From: Ensifer sp. IC4062
Lineage (GTDB): Bacteria; Pseudomonadota; Alphaproteobacteria; Rhizobiales; Rhizobiaceae
Direction: 5' to 3'
Length of the DNA: 64,000 bases
NCBI RefSeq assembly: GCF_020193575.1
Contig: NZ_JADYVD010000020.1
Coordinates: forward strand, 62,001-126,000
Below, in pieces: positions 1-9,303 of this stretch. Under the pieces are notes generated by a model. That model did no database searches. It saw only the letters and a list, made by a program, of their open reading frames with translations, and was not told the DNA's origin. Within the stretch, counting starts at the first letter, position 1. The number at the start of each line of letters is the position of its first letter. A program made the translations under genes and the position numbers.

Positions 1-801
1 GTCGACGACGCGGACCCGGTGCGGCTAGCACGTAACACCCGGCTTCGCACGCTGCTGCCGATCCTGCGCAATTTCCTCGCTGTCTCGATCGCGGTGGTCG
101 CCGTTTTGATGGTTCTTTCCGGACTCGGCGTTGCGATCGGGCCGCTGATTGCCGGTGCCGGGGTGTTCGGGGTGGCGCTTGGCTTCGGCTCTCAAAGCCT
201 GGTCAAGGACGTCATCAGCGGCGTGTTCTACATGATGGACGATGCGTTCCGGATCGGGGAATACATTCAGAGCGGGAGCTATATGGGAACGGTTGAGTCC
301 TTCAGCATCCGTTCCGTCAAGCTGCGCCATCACCGCGGACCGGTATTCACCGTACCGTTCGGCTCACTCGGCGCAGTTCAGAACATGAGTCGCGATTGGG
401 TGATCGACAAGTTCAAGATCAACGTCTCCTACGACACCGACGTCGCCAAGGTGAAGAAAGTGGTGAAGGGCGTCGGCGCCGCGTTGCTCGAGGACCCGGA
501 GCTGGCGCCTTTGATCATTGAAACGGTGAAGATGAAGGGCGTCGAGCAGTTCGGCGATTACGGCGTCACGCTGAGCTTCGCCATGACGACCAAGCCGGGA
601 AACCAGACCCAGGTCAGGCGTCGGGCGCAGGCCTTGATCAAGGAGGCGTTCAAAACGAACGGCATCTCGTTTGCCTCGCCAACGGTTCAGGTCGCGGGCG
701 ACGAAGCGCAATCGACGACGGCCGCGGCCGCCGCGACACGCGACGCAATCGCCAAGAAGAACGCTGCCCTGGCGCAGGCGGGAGGAGCGCCGACGGAATA
801 G
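1..801 (+). CDS. MscS-family mechanosensitive channel, 5' end outside the window
   Basis: The frame is open from base 1, so the N-terminal part of the gene lies upstream; a GTG at 19 is only an internal codon. The visible 266 residues match the conserved core and C-terminal domain of small-conductance mechanosensitive channels. There is a hydrophobic segment (ILRNFLAVSIAVVAVLMVLS), the Gly/Ala-rich pore helix GPLIAGAGVFGVALGFGSQ, and then the beta domain starting SLVKDVISGVFYMMDDAFRIGEYI. These inner-membrane channels open under membrane tension and release solutes on osmotic downshock. The tail is Ala-rich and low in complexity. The number of extra N-terminal membrane helices cannot be judged. 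Family assignment is firm; the exact subtype is not. Confidence 0.9.
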   Translation, partial: VDDADPVRLARNTRLRTLLPILRNFLAVSIAVVAVLMVLSGLGVAIGPLIAGAGVFGVALGFGSQSLVKDVISGVFYMMDDAFRIGEYIQSGSYMGTVESFSIRSVKLRHHRGPVFTVPFGSLGAVQNMSRDWVIDKFKINVSYDTDVAKVKKVVKGVGAALLEDPELAPLIIETVKMKGVEQFGDYGVTLSFAMTTKPGNQTQVRRRAQALIKEAFKTNGISFASPTVQVAGDEAQSTTAAAAATRDAIAKKNAALAQAGGAPTE

Positions 802-924
802 ACCGCCACAACGCAGAATGAGAGGCGCTGCACCTGCTTCGGGCCGGCCGGTATCCGAGCCGTCGCGCAGCCGTCGTTCGGCCATGTTGACATCCGATCG
901 GTAAGGCGGGATAGCTCGCTTCGA

Positions 925-2022
925 ATGAAGATCGCCTTTTACGCGCCTTTGAAATCGCCCGATCATCCCGTCCCCTCCGGCGACAGGCAGATGGCGCGCC
1001 TGCTGATCGAAGCGCTTCGGCTGGGCGGCCATGACGTCGGCATCGCGTCGCAACTGCGCAGCTTTTCACGCGAGGCATCCGACGAACAACTTTCATCGCT
1101 TCGGACGCAAGCCGATCTGGAGGTTCGCCGTCTTGGACACCTTTGGCGTGCCGAGGGACCGCCTGACGCGTGGTTCTGCTACCATCCTTACTACAAGGCG
1201 CCGGACCTCATCGGTCCCCGCATTTCGGCCGAATTTTCCATTCCCTACATCACCGCCGAAAGTTCCTATTCGCACCGCCGCAACGTGGGCGCCAGGAAGC
1301 CAGCTCAGGATGAGGTCGCGGCTGGCGCCAGGCATGCTGCCGTCAATATCTGCTTTACGCAGCGCGATCGTGAAGGCTTGAAGGAGGCCATACCGGGTGG
1401 CCGATATGCCATGCTTGCACCGTTCATAGACGTGGCGCCGTTCCGCGAACCACGACAAACCGGGGCCGACCCGTGTCGGCTGCTGGCAGTGGCGATGATG
1501 CGGCCGGGCGACAAGATGGACAGCTACCACATGCTCGCCAAGGCTCTGGCGCTCGTGGTCGATCTCCCCTGGATAATGTCGATTGTCGGCGATGGCCCCG
1601 CCTGGGCGGAAGTGCAGGAGGCCTTTTCCTGGCTTCCGGCCGAGAGGCTAGATTGGCTCGGCGAGAGAGAGCCCGGGGCGATCGCCGGGATTCTTGCCCG
1701 GGGCGATCTCTATGTCTGGCCTGGCTGCGGCGAGGCCTATGGCCTCTCCTATCTGGAGGCGCAGGCAGCCGGCCTGCCGGTTGTCGCGCAACGAACGGCC
1801 GGCGTTCCGGAAGTGGTCAGGGATGAAGAAACGGGCTTGCTGACGAAGGCGGGCGATATCGACCTGTTCGCCGCGGCGATCCGGCGGCTGATCAGCGACA
1901 GGACCCTACGCACCAAGTTCGGGGCAAACGCGCGCCGCTTCGTTGTCGAGCAACGGTCGTTGCAGGCGGCGGCAACGCGCCTTGGCGAGATTTTCAAGGA
2001 CTTTGTGGAGCAGGCGGCATAA
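925..2022 (+). CDS. Glycosyltransferase, GT4 family (GT-B fold)
   Basis: A 365-residue retaining-type glycosyltransferase. The N-terminal Rossmann half starts MKIAFYAPLKSPDHPVPSGDRQMARLL, and the C-terminal half carries the donor-binding motif EAYGLSYLEAQAAGLPVVA followed by GVPEVV, the usual E-x7-E arrangement of GT4 enzymes. It would transfer a sugar from an activated donor in the cytoplasm during glycan assembly; donor and acceptor cannot be read from sequence. Its stop codon overlaps the start of the downstream deacetylase by one base (TAATG), so the two are almost certainly co-translated and act on the same glycan. A TTGACA hexamer at 887-892 lies too close to the ATG to be a convincing promoter. 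Confidence 0.88.
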   Translation: MKIAFYAPLKSPDHPVPSGDRQMARLLIEALRLGGHDVGIASQLRSFSREASDEQLSSLRTQADLEVRRLGHLWRAEGPPDAWFCYHPYYKAPDLIGPRISAEFSIPYITAESSYSHRRNVGARKPAQDEVAAGARHAAVNICFTQRDREGLKEAIPGGRYAMLAPFIDVAPFREPRQTGADPCRLLAVAMMRPGDKMDSYHMLAKALALVVDLPWIMSIVGDGPAWAEVQEAFSWLPAERLDWLGEREPGAIAGILARGDLYVWPGCGEAYGLSYLEAQAAGLPVVAQRTAGVPEVVRDEETGLLTKAGDIDLFAAAIRRLISDRTLRTKFGANARRFVVEQRSLQAAATRLGEIFKDFVEQAA

Positions 2023-2822
2023 TGGAGACGTCGATCTGGCAGCCGATCATCGACAGACTGGATCTTTTGCAGGCGGCCGGGCGGCGCGTCGATTTCTGGT
2101 TGCGCGACGACGATGCGGTCGAGCCGACGGCGGCGCTGGACCGGCTGGTGGATCTGGCGGGTGGATTTTCCGTGCCGATTACGCTGGCCGTTATCCCGGC
2201 GTACACGAGCGGCGAGCTCTCGCGTTATCTTGCCTCCCGCGACGATATCAGCGTTGCCGTTCACGGCTGGACACATCGAAACCATGCACCGGCGGCTGAA
2301 AAGCGGCAGGAACTTGGCGCCCATCGGCCGCGCGAGCTCGTTCTCGACGAGCTAGAGAGAGGGCACTCCCATCTCAAGGCGCTCCATCCGTCCTCATTCG
2401 TCCCGCTTCTCGTCCCGCCATGGAACCGGATCGATCCGGACCTCCTCGATGGGCTGCCAGACATTGGCTTCACGGCGCTTTCGGTCTTCGGTCCCGAAAG
2501 AAAGGGTTCGAGCAAGCCGGCAAAGATGAAGAACGGGTCGATCGCATCCGCGTTTCCCCGGCCCCGCCTGAGCCTCATCAACACGCATGTGGACGTGATG
2601 GATTGGCATGGAACGCGCGGTTGTCGAAATCACCGGGAAATCATTCAAGAGATCGTGCGGCGCCTGGACGAGATGAACGTCGACGAGCAAGCGGTCGGCC
2701 TTCTGACGCACCATCTGGTCCATGACGAGAGCGTATGGGAATTTCTGTCGCGATTGTTCGAACTGACCGCCGTGCATCCCGCCTGCCGCTGGCGCAGAGT
2801 AAGCGACCTCATAGTTCGATGA
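2022..2822 (+). CDS. Polysaccharide deacetylase-like protein
   Basis: A 266-residue protein resembling carbohydrate esterase 4/polysaccharide deacetylase folds. The motif FWLRDDDAVEPT (about residues 25-36) supplies the Asp-Asp pair, SVAVHGWTHRNHAP (about 77-90) supplies the H-G-x-x-H metal-binding motif, and LVPPWNRI is the R/P-x-P-W motif of the family. It probably removes acyl groups from a sugar or handles a related substrate. No signal peptide is visible, so it likely acts in the cytoplasm on a glycan intermediate. It is translationally coupled to the GT4 gene (ATG overlaps its stop) and its 3' end overlaps the convergent MBL-fold gene by 14 bases. The substrate is unknown. Confidence 0.75.
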   Translation: METSIWQPIIDRLDLLQAAGRRVDFWLRDDDAVEPTAALDRLVDLAGGFSVPITLAVIPAYTSGELSRYLASRDDISVAVHGWTHRNHAPAAEKRQELGAHRPRELVLDELERGHSHLKALHPSSFVPLLVPPWNRIDPDLLDGLPDIGFTALSVFGPERKGSSKPAKMKNGSIASAFPRPRLSLINTHVDVMDWHGTRGCRNHREIIQEIVRRLDEMNVDEQAVGLLTHHLVHDESVWEFLSRLFELTAVHPACRWRRVSDLIVR

Positions 2823-3639
2823 TCTGACGGTCGCGGGCCGCGAAGGCTCCCTCGAAAAATGCCTGCACTTCCTGTTCCATCGCCGCGAGTTCAAGATCCG
2901 TCCGCGACGGATCGTGATGGAACATTGCCAGCCGCCGTACGCCGGCCGCTTGCGCCAGCTTGGCGCCGTGCATGCCGGTCGAATGCCCATAGCCTCGATA
3001 GGTCACCATCTCCGATTCGAGATAGGTGCAGTCGTAGACCATAAGGTCAGCCCCGGCGATGAACTCGAGGATTGCCGGATCGAGGACACCAGCCTCGTGT
3101 TCGGTGTCATAAATTAAGGCGACCGCACGGTCGCCCCAATCAATCCGATAGCCCACGCATCCGCCGGGGTGATTGAGACTCATCGTGCGGATGGCAACCC
3201 CCTTGCGAGGCGCAAGCACATCTCCCGGGCGGAAGTCGACAGTGTCCATGCTCGCCTGACAAATACCAGTATCGACCGGGAACCATGGCGGCCGCATGAA
3301 CTCGCCGACCATTCGCTTGGTGCTCATCCTGCCATAAAGATGGCCGGACCAGAAACGCACTGCGGTGCTGCAATTGTAGATTGGCTTGAAATAGGGGAGG
3401 CCTATGATGTGATCGTAATGGCTATGCGTGAAGAACAGGTCGTAGGCCGAGATGCCCTCAGACGTTAGCGCCACCCCGGCTTCACGCAACCCCGAGCCGG
3501 CATCGAAGATCAGGACTTCGCTGCCGCAACGGACTTCGATGCAGGGTGTATTGCCTCCATAGCGTAGAAATTGTTCGCCGGACACCGGCAAACTGCCTCG
3601 CACTCCCCAGAACCGCACTCGAAAGGTGTTTTCCTGCAT
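2809..3639 (-). CDS. MBL-fold metallo-hydrolase
   Basis: A 276-residue metallo-beta-lactamase-fold hydrolase. It opens with FRVRFWGVRGSLPVSG and has the metal site THSHYDHIIGLPYFKP (H-x-H-x-D-H, about residues 93-98). Further ligand regions are LNHPGGCVGYRI and LIYDTEHE, and it ends with the late-His segment LAMFHHDPSRTD. The 'GVRGS' opening and overall pattern are those of the RNase Z/phosphodiesterase-like subgroup rather than beta-lactamases. The substrate could be a cyclic nucleotide or another phosphodiester, which is inference only. It converges on the deacetylase gene and is apparently monocistronic. Nearby nucleotide-cyclase-like genes make a cyclic-nucleotide role conceivable but unproven. 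Confidence 0.82.
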   Translation of the reverse strand: MQENTFRVRFWGVRGSLPVSGEQFLRYGGNTPCIEVRCGSEVLIFDAGSGLREAGVALTSEGISAYDLFFTHSHYDHIIGLPYFKPIYNCSTAVRFWSGHLYGRMSTKRMVGEFMRPPWFPVDTGICQASMDTVDFRPGDVLAPRKGVAIRTMSLNHPGGCVGYRIDWGDRAVALIYDTEHEAGVLDPAILEFIAGADLMVYDCTYLESEMVTYRGYGHSTGMHGAKLAQAAGVRRLAMFHHDPSRTDLELAAMEQEVQAFFEGAFAARDRQIIEL

Positions 3640-3895
3640 TCCCGTTTTGGCTTCGTCCTGCCCGCCTCGGCGCTTTTGCCTGCGTGCATTTCCTTAGACA
3701 AGCACAGATCATAAGGGTCCTGCAACGGCATAAGTTCCAATTAGATTGTAGGGGTTGCTTTATTCCTAAATCGTGCTCTCCAAAGGCTGTTTTGAAACTT
3801 TATCTTCGGATCTAACGTGATTTAGAGCGGAGCGAAAAAGAATAAAGCGATTTTCGATCGCATTGGCCTAAAGTCGAAAAGGTTGGACGCAGTCA

Positions 3896-5068
3896 ATGGC
3901 GCAGGCAGCTGATATGCAGTTCTACGACGGTCTTCCCCTTTTTGAGGCATTCGAGGGGGTTGCCGACGAGGCCAACTACCGGCCCATGCCGGATGGATGG
4001 GTGCTGGCGGTCGCTGACATCGTCGACTCGACCGGCGCCATTGCGGAGGGTCGTTACAAGAGCGTCAACATGGCGGGCGCAAGCGTCATATCGGCGTTGA
4101 TGAATGCACTCGACGAAAGAAATCTGCCCTTCGTCTTCGGAGGTGACGGAGCGCTCGCCGCAATACCCGCGGCCATGGCGCCAAAGGCGCGTGCTGCATT
4201 GGCTAACGCGAAGACCTGGGTCGCGGAAGAGCTTGGCCTCGAACTGCGCGCAGCACTTGTTCCAGTCGCCGACATCCGTGCCAACGGGCTCGACATGCGC
4301 GTGGCGCGTTTCAAGGCTAGCGAGGAGGTCTCCTACGCCATGTTTTCCGGGGGCGGTGCTAGTTGGGCAGAGGCGGAAATGAAGGCCGGACGCTACCAGA
4401 TAGAGGCCGCGGCGACCGGAAGCAGACCGGATCTGACCGGGCTATCCTGCCGCTGGAATCCGATTGTCTCCCGCCATGGGGCAATCGTCTCGATCATTGC
4501 CGTTCCGGGTCTGCGCGGCAATGGTCCGGAGTTCCAGGCACTGGTCGGCGATATCGTGGCATTGGCCGAAGGAGAGGAACGCGGGGGGCATCCGGTGCCG
4601 GAAAACGGTCCCGAGCCTCGGCTCTCCATGCAAGGGGTCGCGGTCGAGTCGCGCGCCGTGGCGCGGAAAGGCAAACGTCTGCTCGCCGGGTCGTGGATCA
4701 CCTTGCAGAGCCTGGTGCTGTTCGTGTGCTTCAAGCTGGGATGGAATCTCGGCCCGTTCGATACTACGCAGTACAAGCGCGACCTGGTCAGAAACTCCGA
4801 CTTCCGCAAGTTCGACGACGGGCTGAAGATGACGATCGATATCGGCATCGAGCGCCTGCGCCAGATCGAAGAGAGGCTGAAGCGGGCGGCTGAGACCGGC
4901 GTCTCCAGCTACGGGCTGCATCAGCAGGATTCCGCGCTTATGACCTGCATCGTACCGGCGGCCATGAGCCGCGATCACGTGCATTTCATCGACGGAGCGG
5001 CCGGCGGCTACGCCATGGCGGCGAAGAATCTCAAGGCGGCGCTGCTCCGGTCGGCTAGACCAGGATAA
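3896..5068 (+). CDS. DUF3095 family protein (cyclase-like fold)
   Basis: A 390-residue protein with the pattern of DUF3095. The N-terminal half, with WVLAVADIVDSTGAI (about residues 38-52) and LPFVFGGDGALAAIP (about 80-94), resembles the two metal-binding Asp motifs of class III nucleotide cyclases, and a family-specific C-terminal half follows. Whether it has cyclase activity is unknown; the 'GGDGA' loop lacks the lysine normally seen before the second Asp in adenylate cyclases. It starts at ATG 3896 after an AT-rich 250-bp leader and is followed by a small hairpin before the convergent UDP-sugar dehydrogenase. The function is not established for the family. Confidence 0.8.
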   Translation: MAQAADMQFYDGLPLFEAFEGVADEANYRPMPDGWVLAVADIVDSTGAIAEGRYKSVNMAGASVISALMNALDERNLPFVFGGDGALAAIPAAMAPKARAALANAKTWVAEELGLELRAALVPVADIRANGLDMRVARFKASEEVSYAMFSGGGASWAEAEMKAGRYQIEAAATGSRPDLTGLSCRWNPIVSRHGAIVSIIAVPGLRGNGPEFQALVGDIVALAEGEERGGHPVPENGPEPRLSMQGVAVESRAVARKGKRLLAGSWITLQSLVLFVCFKLGWNLGPFDTTQYKRDLVRNSDFRKFDDGLKMTIDIGIERLRQIEERLKRAAETGVSSYGLHQQDSALMTCIVPAAMSRDHVHFIDGAAGGYAMAAKNLKAALLRSARPG

Positions 5069-5077
5069 GAAACTGCG

Positions 5078-5094
5078 CGCGGGTTCCGCCCGCG
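5078..5094. terminator. Hairpin between convergent genes
   Basis: A six-pair GC stem (CGCGGG / CCCGCG) with a 5-base loop lies just after the DUF3095 stop and before the convergent dehydrogenase stop. There is no long T-run, so a terminator role for either gene is plausible but weak. Confidence 0.35.
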
Positions 5095-5148
5095 TTCCCG
5101 CTCTAGCTTGTCGTCGTGATCTAAAATGCGCGACCGTCCGCAGGGACG

Positions 5149-6486
5149 TCAGGCCTTGACCACGTGGTCGACAACGATGCCGAGACGTGCAAAAACGTTG
5201 CGGGTATCGATGATCAGGGGTGCCCAATCCGCAATCGCCTTGTAATCGATGCCATCATGGTCCGTTGCGACAAGCACGGCGTCGAACCGACGCACGCTTT
5301 TCTCGTTTAAGGGGATCGATCGACGGCCTTTTAGGGGGAGATGCTCTCGGGTCGAAGGAATCTCTTCGACATGCGGATCGTAGAAGGCAGCGCTGCCGCC
5401 GCGCTCCTCGATGAGCTCGATCAGCCTGAGCGAGGGGCTTTCACGAATGTCCGGCACGTTCTTCTTGTAAGCGAGACCGATAACGAGAACGTTCGAGCGG
5501 CTGAGCGCCTTGCCCTGCCGCCTGTCGAGCGCCTCGGCGAGCCGGCCGACGACATGGCGCGGCATCGCAGAATTGATTTCCCCCGCGAGTTCGATGAAAC
5601 GGGTCGGCAGTTCGTATTCGCGGGATTTCCAGGTGAGGTAAAAAGGGTCGATCGGGATGCAATGCCCGCCGAGCCCCGGCCCCGGGTAGAAGGGCATGTA
5701 GCCGAACGGCTTCGTCTTGGCCGCTTCGATGACCTCCCAGATGTCGATCCCCATGGCCTCGTAGACGACCTTGAGCTCGTTGACGAGGGCAATGTTGACG
5801 GCGCGGAAGATGTTCTCGGTAAGCTTCACGGCTTCGGCCGTGGCGTTCGAGGAGACCGGAACGACGGTTTTGACCACGGCGCCGTAGAAATGCTGCATCA
5901 GCGTCGCCGCACGCGGGCCGTCGCCGGCCACGATCTTCGGGATGCTCGCAGTCTCAAAGACGCGGTTACCCGGGTCTTCGCGCTCGGGCGAGAAGCCGAT
6001 GAAGAAGTCCTCGCCGGACTTCAGCCCCGTTTCTTCGAGGATCGAACGGACGATGCCGTCGGTGGTGCCGGGATAGGTGGTCGATTCGAGAACCACAAGC
6101 TGGCCCGCCCTCAGCGTGGCGGCGATCGAGCGCGCCGTTCCTTCGACGAAGGAGAGGTCTGGATCGCGGTGTTTGGTCAATGGCGTTGGCACGCAGATGA
6201 TGATGACGTCGCACTGGCCAAGATCGGAGAAATCGGTCATCGAACGGAACCGACCCGTGGCGATCTCACGGCAAAGCGCCTCGTCCGTAACCGCCTCGAT
6301 ATAGGAGCGGCCATCGTCCAGAGCGACGATCTTCGCTGGATCGATGTCGAAACCGGTCACCGTAAAACCGGAGCGTGCCACGGCGACGGCGAGCGGCAGG
6401 CCGACATAGCCGAGGCCGATGACGCCGACCCGTGCCTGGCGCGCTGAGATCGATTCAAGCAGCCTGTCGTGATGAAGGGAGGTCAA
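5149..6486 (-). CDS. Nucleotide-sugar dehydrogenase (UDP-GlcNAc/UDP-glucose 6-dehydrogenase family)
   Basis: An NAD-dependent enzyme that oxidises the C6 of a UDP-sugar to a uronic acid, feeding exo-, lipo- or capsular polysaccharide. The dinucleotide-binding motif VGVIGLGYVGLPLA is at about residues 20-33 and the central GGHCIPIDPFYL segment follows; the catalytic Cys is in GLGGHCIP. The C-terminal UDP-binding domain has VLVIGLAYKKNVPDIRESP. The GGHCIPIDP form is typical of the UDP-N-acetyl-hexosamine group (WbpA/TviB-like) rather than plain UDP-glucose dehydrogenases. I place the start at TTG 6486, giving 445 residues beginning TSLHHDRLLE; the open frame further upstream to 6750 does not look protein-like. 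Several glycosyltransferases sit in this half of the window. Confidence 0.9.
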   Translation of the reverse strand: MTSLHHDRLLESISARQARVGVIGLGYVGLPLAVAVARSGFTVTGFDIDPAKIVALDDGRSYIEAVTDEALCREIATGRFRSMTDFSDLGQCDVIIICVPTPLTKHRDPDLSFVEGTARSIAATLRAGQLVVLESTTYPGTTDGIVRSILEETGLKSGEDFFIGFSPEREDPGNRVFETASIPKIVAGDGPRAATLMQHFYGAVVKTVVPVSSNATAEAVKLTENIFRAVNIALVNELKVVYEAMGIDIWEVIEAAKTKPFGYMPFYPGPGLGGHCIPIDPFYLTWKSREYELPTRFIELAGEINSAMPRHVVGRLAEALDRRQGKALSRSNVLVIGLAYKKNVPDIRESPSLRLIELIEERGGSAAFYDPHVEEIPSTREHLPLKGRRSIPLNEKSVRRFDAVLVATDHDGIDYKAIADWAPLIIDTRNVFARLGIVVDHVVKA

Positions 6487-6875
6487 GATAGGGTTCCATT
6501 TGTCAGGGGCAGTGCGGGCAATTGCGACGATCCCGATTGCCGGAAAATGTCGCCGTTTTGTTGGCCAGAAGGCGTCGCAAGTCAAGCGCGGGGCCGGAGG
6601 TGGCGGACGACCCCAACAATTACAGGGTGCAATTATACGATCAGTCCCGTGTACGTTCGACGCATGATCAAAAATTTCGAACGTCTCTGGAAATTGGCCT
6701 CGCCGGTGAATATCTCCCAGCAAGAAGATGCTGCGATTCAATCGCCGCAACTACTGCCGCGATGCGCGGCAGACGCCGTTCGTTACAACGGGCATCACAG
6801 GTGGACGCGGCCTTGATTGCAAGGTCCGCGCGATAGCCGTCGGTGTTGACCGTCATGCCGATGATGAGGAATGCC
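6487..6875. promoter_or_regulatory. Divergent intergenic region
   Basis: About 390 bases separate the divergently transcribed dehydrogenase and cyclase genes and must hold both promoters. The central part (about 6610-6700) is visibly more AT-rich than the flanks. I could not assign a specific -35/-10 pair or operator. Long open frames crossing it have no recognisable protein character. Confidence 0.4.
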
Positions 6876-8228
6876 ATGAGCCCGATCAACAACAGTGTTG
6901 TTTCCGAAATTCTTCTGGACAAGGTCGCCGACTGGCTCATGCGAGCGTCCTTGAGCGACGAGACGCTCGAAACCCTCGTGCGGGGTTTCTGCGAACGCCT
7001 CGCCGCGGCAGGCCTGCCGCTCATGCGCGTCCATCTGTCCTTCTCGATGCTGCATCCGCTCTATGACGCGCTCGGGTTTACCTGGTGGCGCGGCAAGGGC
7101 GTCGAGGTGAGCGGTTTGCGCCATGAGGAACTGGCGCTCAATCCCGAGCGGTTTCTGCGCAGCCCCTATTATTATCTGCTCAACAACAACCTCGATCACG
7201 TTAGGCGGCGCATCGACCCGGCGGAGGTGTCGGAGTTTCCGATTTTCGACGAGCTGAAAGAGCATGGGGCCACCGATTATCTGGCCTTCATGCAACCACT
7301 CGGGACCGACTCCGACCATGGCATGGTGGGATCCTGGACGACGGATCGCCACGGCGGCTTCAGCGACGATGTGATCGCGGCGTTGCTCAAGCTTCAGAAT
7401 CATCTGGCCGTTGCTGCCAAGGTCGCGGTCCTCGGCAAGCTTGCCGACAACATGCTGACGACGTATCTCGGAGCCAATGCCGGACGGCGCGTGATGAGCG
7501 GCCAAGTGCGCCGCGGCGACGGTGAGACGGTTCGCGCCGTGCTGGTGATGGCGGACATGCGGGAATCGACCATGCTCGCGGAGAAGGAAGGTCGCCAGGC
7601 CTATATCGAGACGCTCAACGGTTTCTTCGATGCGATCGCGACGCCATTCAATCGAAACGGCGGGCAGATCCTGAGCTTCGTTGGAGACGGATTCATCGCC
7701 GTCTATCCATGCGGCCGCCACAAGGAGCCGTCGGAAATGGCCAGCCGTGAGGCCTTTGCTGCGGTGAGCGCGGCGACCGCGCGCGTGGCGGCGCTGAACG
7801 CGGAAAGGAAGAGACAGGGCCGCGATCCGATCGGCTATGGAATTGGCCTCCACGTGGGCAACGTCATGTTCGGCAATGTCGGGCTTCGCGACCGGCTGAC
7901 CTTTTCCGTCTTCGGCTCTGCGGTGAACGAGGTGCAGCGCCTGCAGAACCTGACGAAGAAATACGCCCACAACGTCGTCGCCAGCGAAGCGTTCGTCAAT
8001 TATTGCGGCGGCGACTGGGCGACGCTCGGGCAGGAAAAACTGCGTGGCGTCCGGCAGAAATTCACCATCCTCTATCCCCAGGACACAGCGCTTGCAGCGA
8101 TCGCGGAAGAGCGTCCCGACGATGCAACTCAGGATGGACTCTCCGAGGCAGAGCATGTCATGTTGCTGTATCGTAATACGAAGCAGTCGCCGGGGCCACG
8201 CGGCCTCATCGATAAGATGCTGCAATAG
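6876..8228 (+). CDS. Adenylate/guanylate cyclase domain protein
   Basis: A 450-residue protein with an N-terminal sensory-type region (about 1-215) and a C-terminal class III cyclase domain. The domain shows VLVMADMRESTMLAE (first metal Asp), GGQILSFVGDGFIAVYP (second metal Asp), and GLHVGNVMFGNVGLRDRLTFSVFGSAVNEVQRLQ with the N-x3-R pair. Compared with the common I-L-K-F-x-G-D motif the lysine is Ser here (ILSFVGD), so nucleotide specificity or activity may differ. I start it at ATG 6876 because GAGGA lies 5 bases upstream; in-frame starts further upstream lack this. The N-terminal half resembles that of rhizobial cyclases with a putative small-molecule sensing domain, which I cannot name. 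The secreted lyase gene follows by 22 bases and may be co-transcribed. Confidence 0.88.
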   Translation: MSPINNSVVSEILLDKVADWLMRASLSDETLETLVRGFCERLAAAGLPLMRVHLSFSMLHPLYDALGFTWWRGKGVEVSGLRHEELALNPERFLRSPYYYLLNNNLDHVRRRIDPAEVSEFPIFDELKEHGATDYLAFMQPLGTDSDHGMVGSWTTDRHGGFSDDVIAALLKLQNHLAVAAKVAVLGKLADNMLTTYLGANAGRRVMSGQVRRGDGETVRAVLVMADMRESTMLAEKEGRQAYIETLNGFFDAIATPFNRNGGQILSFVGDGFIAVYPCGRHKEPSEMASREAFAAVSAATARVAALNAERKRQGRDPIGYGIGLHVGNVMFGNVGLRDRLTFSVFGSAVNEVQRLQNLTKKYAHNVVASEAFVNYCGGDWATLGQEKLRGVRQKFTILYPQDTALAAIAEERPDDATQDGLSEAEHVMLLYRNTKQSPGPRGLIDKMLQ

Positions 8229-8250
8229 ATGTCCGCTTTAAGGAGGTCCG

Positions 8251-9219
8251 ATGTTCCGTGTGGTTTTTCTGGCCGCAGCCCTCGCTGCGACAAGCGTTGC
8301 GCCTGCCCAATCGACGGAACAGCAAGCGACCTTGGAGCAGAAGCTGGTCGACGGGTTCGAGGGTCAGGATTTTGCCCCTGAAGGCGGGCTCTACTATCGC
8401 GACAACTTCGAACAGAGCGCCGGTTCCTATGTGTTTCAGAGCGACGTCAAGCGCACCGGAAATGGCGGGTTGAAACTGTCGATCGTGCCCAAATGCCCTG
8501 AGCCGGACGACGGGTGCAGCGAACGGGCGGAAATCTGGGAGAAGACCGCGTTGCGCGTGCCTTACGACCAGGGAGTCTGGTACGGCTTCTCGGTCAAGTT
8601 CGCCGATCCGGTTCCGAGTGGAGACCATCGCTACCTCATTGCGCAATGGAAACGTGAAATCGATCACGGCGCCAACGGAGACTTCAGCCCTTTTCTGGCG
8701 TTCCGCCTGACCTCAGGTAAGCTCTTCGTTACCGTTGAGACCAATTATCTGCCGCCGGTGTCCACCGGGCCGGAGAACAGGCCGGCGAGCTGCGCGCCGG
8801 GGGAGGTTCCCGTCTGGGTGCGGCCCGAACTCAACCAGATGCGCATGCTGGTCGCTGCCGACCCGAACTGGAAACCCGAAGACGGTCGTCTTTTCAATTC
8901 ATGTACGACCGGGATCACCGTCACCAACCATGGCAATCCGCTGCCGGATCCGAAGTCCGGCTGGATCGACTTCGCTGTCTTTACCAAGCCCGGGCCGGAC
9001 GGTTCCGGACATATCGAGCTGTTCGCCAATGGTCAGCCGGTCATTACAGTGAAGGGACATATCGGCCATGCGGATAAAGGGCTCGGGCAGAATCAGTATT
9101 TCAAGTTTGGACCATACCGGGCGGCAGACACGACCAACTGGACGCTTTACTACGACGATTTCCGTCGGTCGACGCGGTGTGCCGACGTTCTGACGAACGG
9201 CATTTGCCCGTTCTCATAA
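8251..9219 (+). CDS. Secreted polysaccharide lyase (heparin lyase I-like)
   Basis: A 322-residue protein with a clear Sec signal peptide (MFRVVFLAAALAATSVAPAQS) and a jelly-roll-type lyase body. Marks of the heparin-lyase-I/PF14099 group are the segments LYYRDNFEQSAGSYVF, CSERAEIWEK, GVWYGFSVKFADPVP and HRYLIAQWK, then a C-terminal YFKFGPYRAADTTNWTLYYDDF. It is expected to act in the periplasm or outside the cell, cutting a uronic-acid-containing polysaccharide by beta-elimination. A strong ribosome-binding site (AAGGAGGTCC) precedes ATG 8251. Being next to a uronic-acid-forming dehydrogenase and a cyclase fits a self-glycan trimming role, but the substrate is inferred. Confidence 0.8.
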   Translation: MFRVVFLAAALAATSVAPAQSTEQQATLEQKLVDGFEGQDFAPEGGLYYRDNFEQSAGSYVFQSDVKRTGNGGLKLSIVPKCPEPDDGCSERAEIWEKTALRVPYDQGVWYGFSVKFADPVPSGDHRYLIAQWKREIDHGANGDFSPFLAFRLTSGKLFVTVETNYLPPVSTGPENRPASCAPGEVPVWVRPELNQMRMLVAADPNWKPEDGRLFNSCTTGITVTNHGNPLPDPKSGWIDFAVFTKPGPDGSGHIELFANGQPVITVKGHIGHADKGLGQNQYFKFGPYRAADTTNWTLYYDDFRRSTRCADVLTNGICPFS

Positions 9220-9250
9220 GCCGCTCGGTCGCTGAACCGCAGCCCCTCTG

Positions 9251-9303
9251 GCAGGCCGGGGGGCCTGCTGGACAGCCCGTTTAAGCTAGGCTACTCTTTT
9301 TTT
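9251..9303 (+). terminator. Terminator candidate after the lyase gene
   Basis: A perfect 7-pair stem GCAGGCC / GGCCTGC with a GGGG loop (9251-9268) lies 31 bases after the lyase stop. A run of seven T is found 28 bases further on (9297-9303). The T-run is detached from the stem, so intrinsic termination is plausible rather than certain. Confidence 0.45.

Noticed and set aside
887-915. TTGACA with a 17-base spacer as a promoter for the GT4 gene
   Set aside because: The -10 (GATAGC) is poor and only 9 bases separate it from the ATG, leaving no room for a leader.
6487-6750. N-terminal extension of the nucleotide-sugar dehydrogenase
   Set aside because: The extra 88 residues are unlike the family; the usual start is about 20 residues before the NAD motif, matching TTG 6486.
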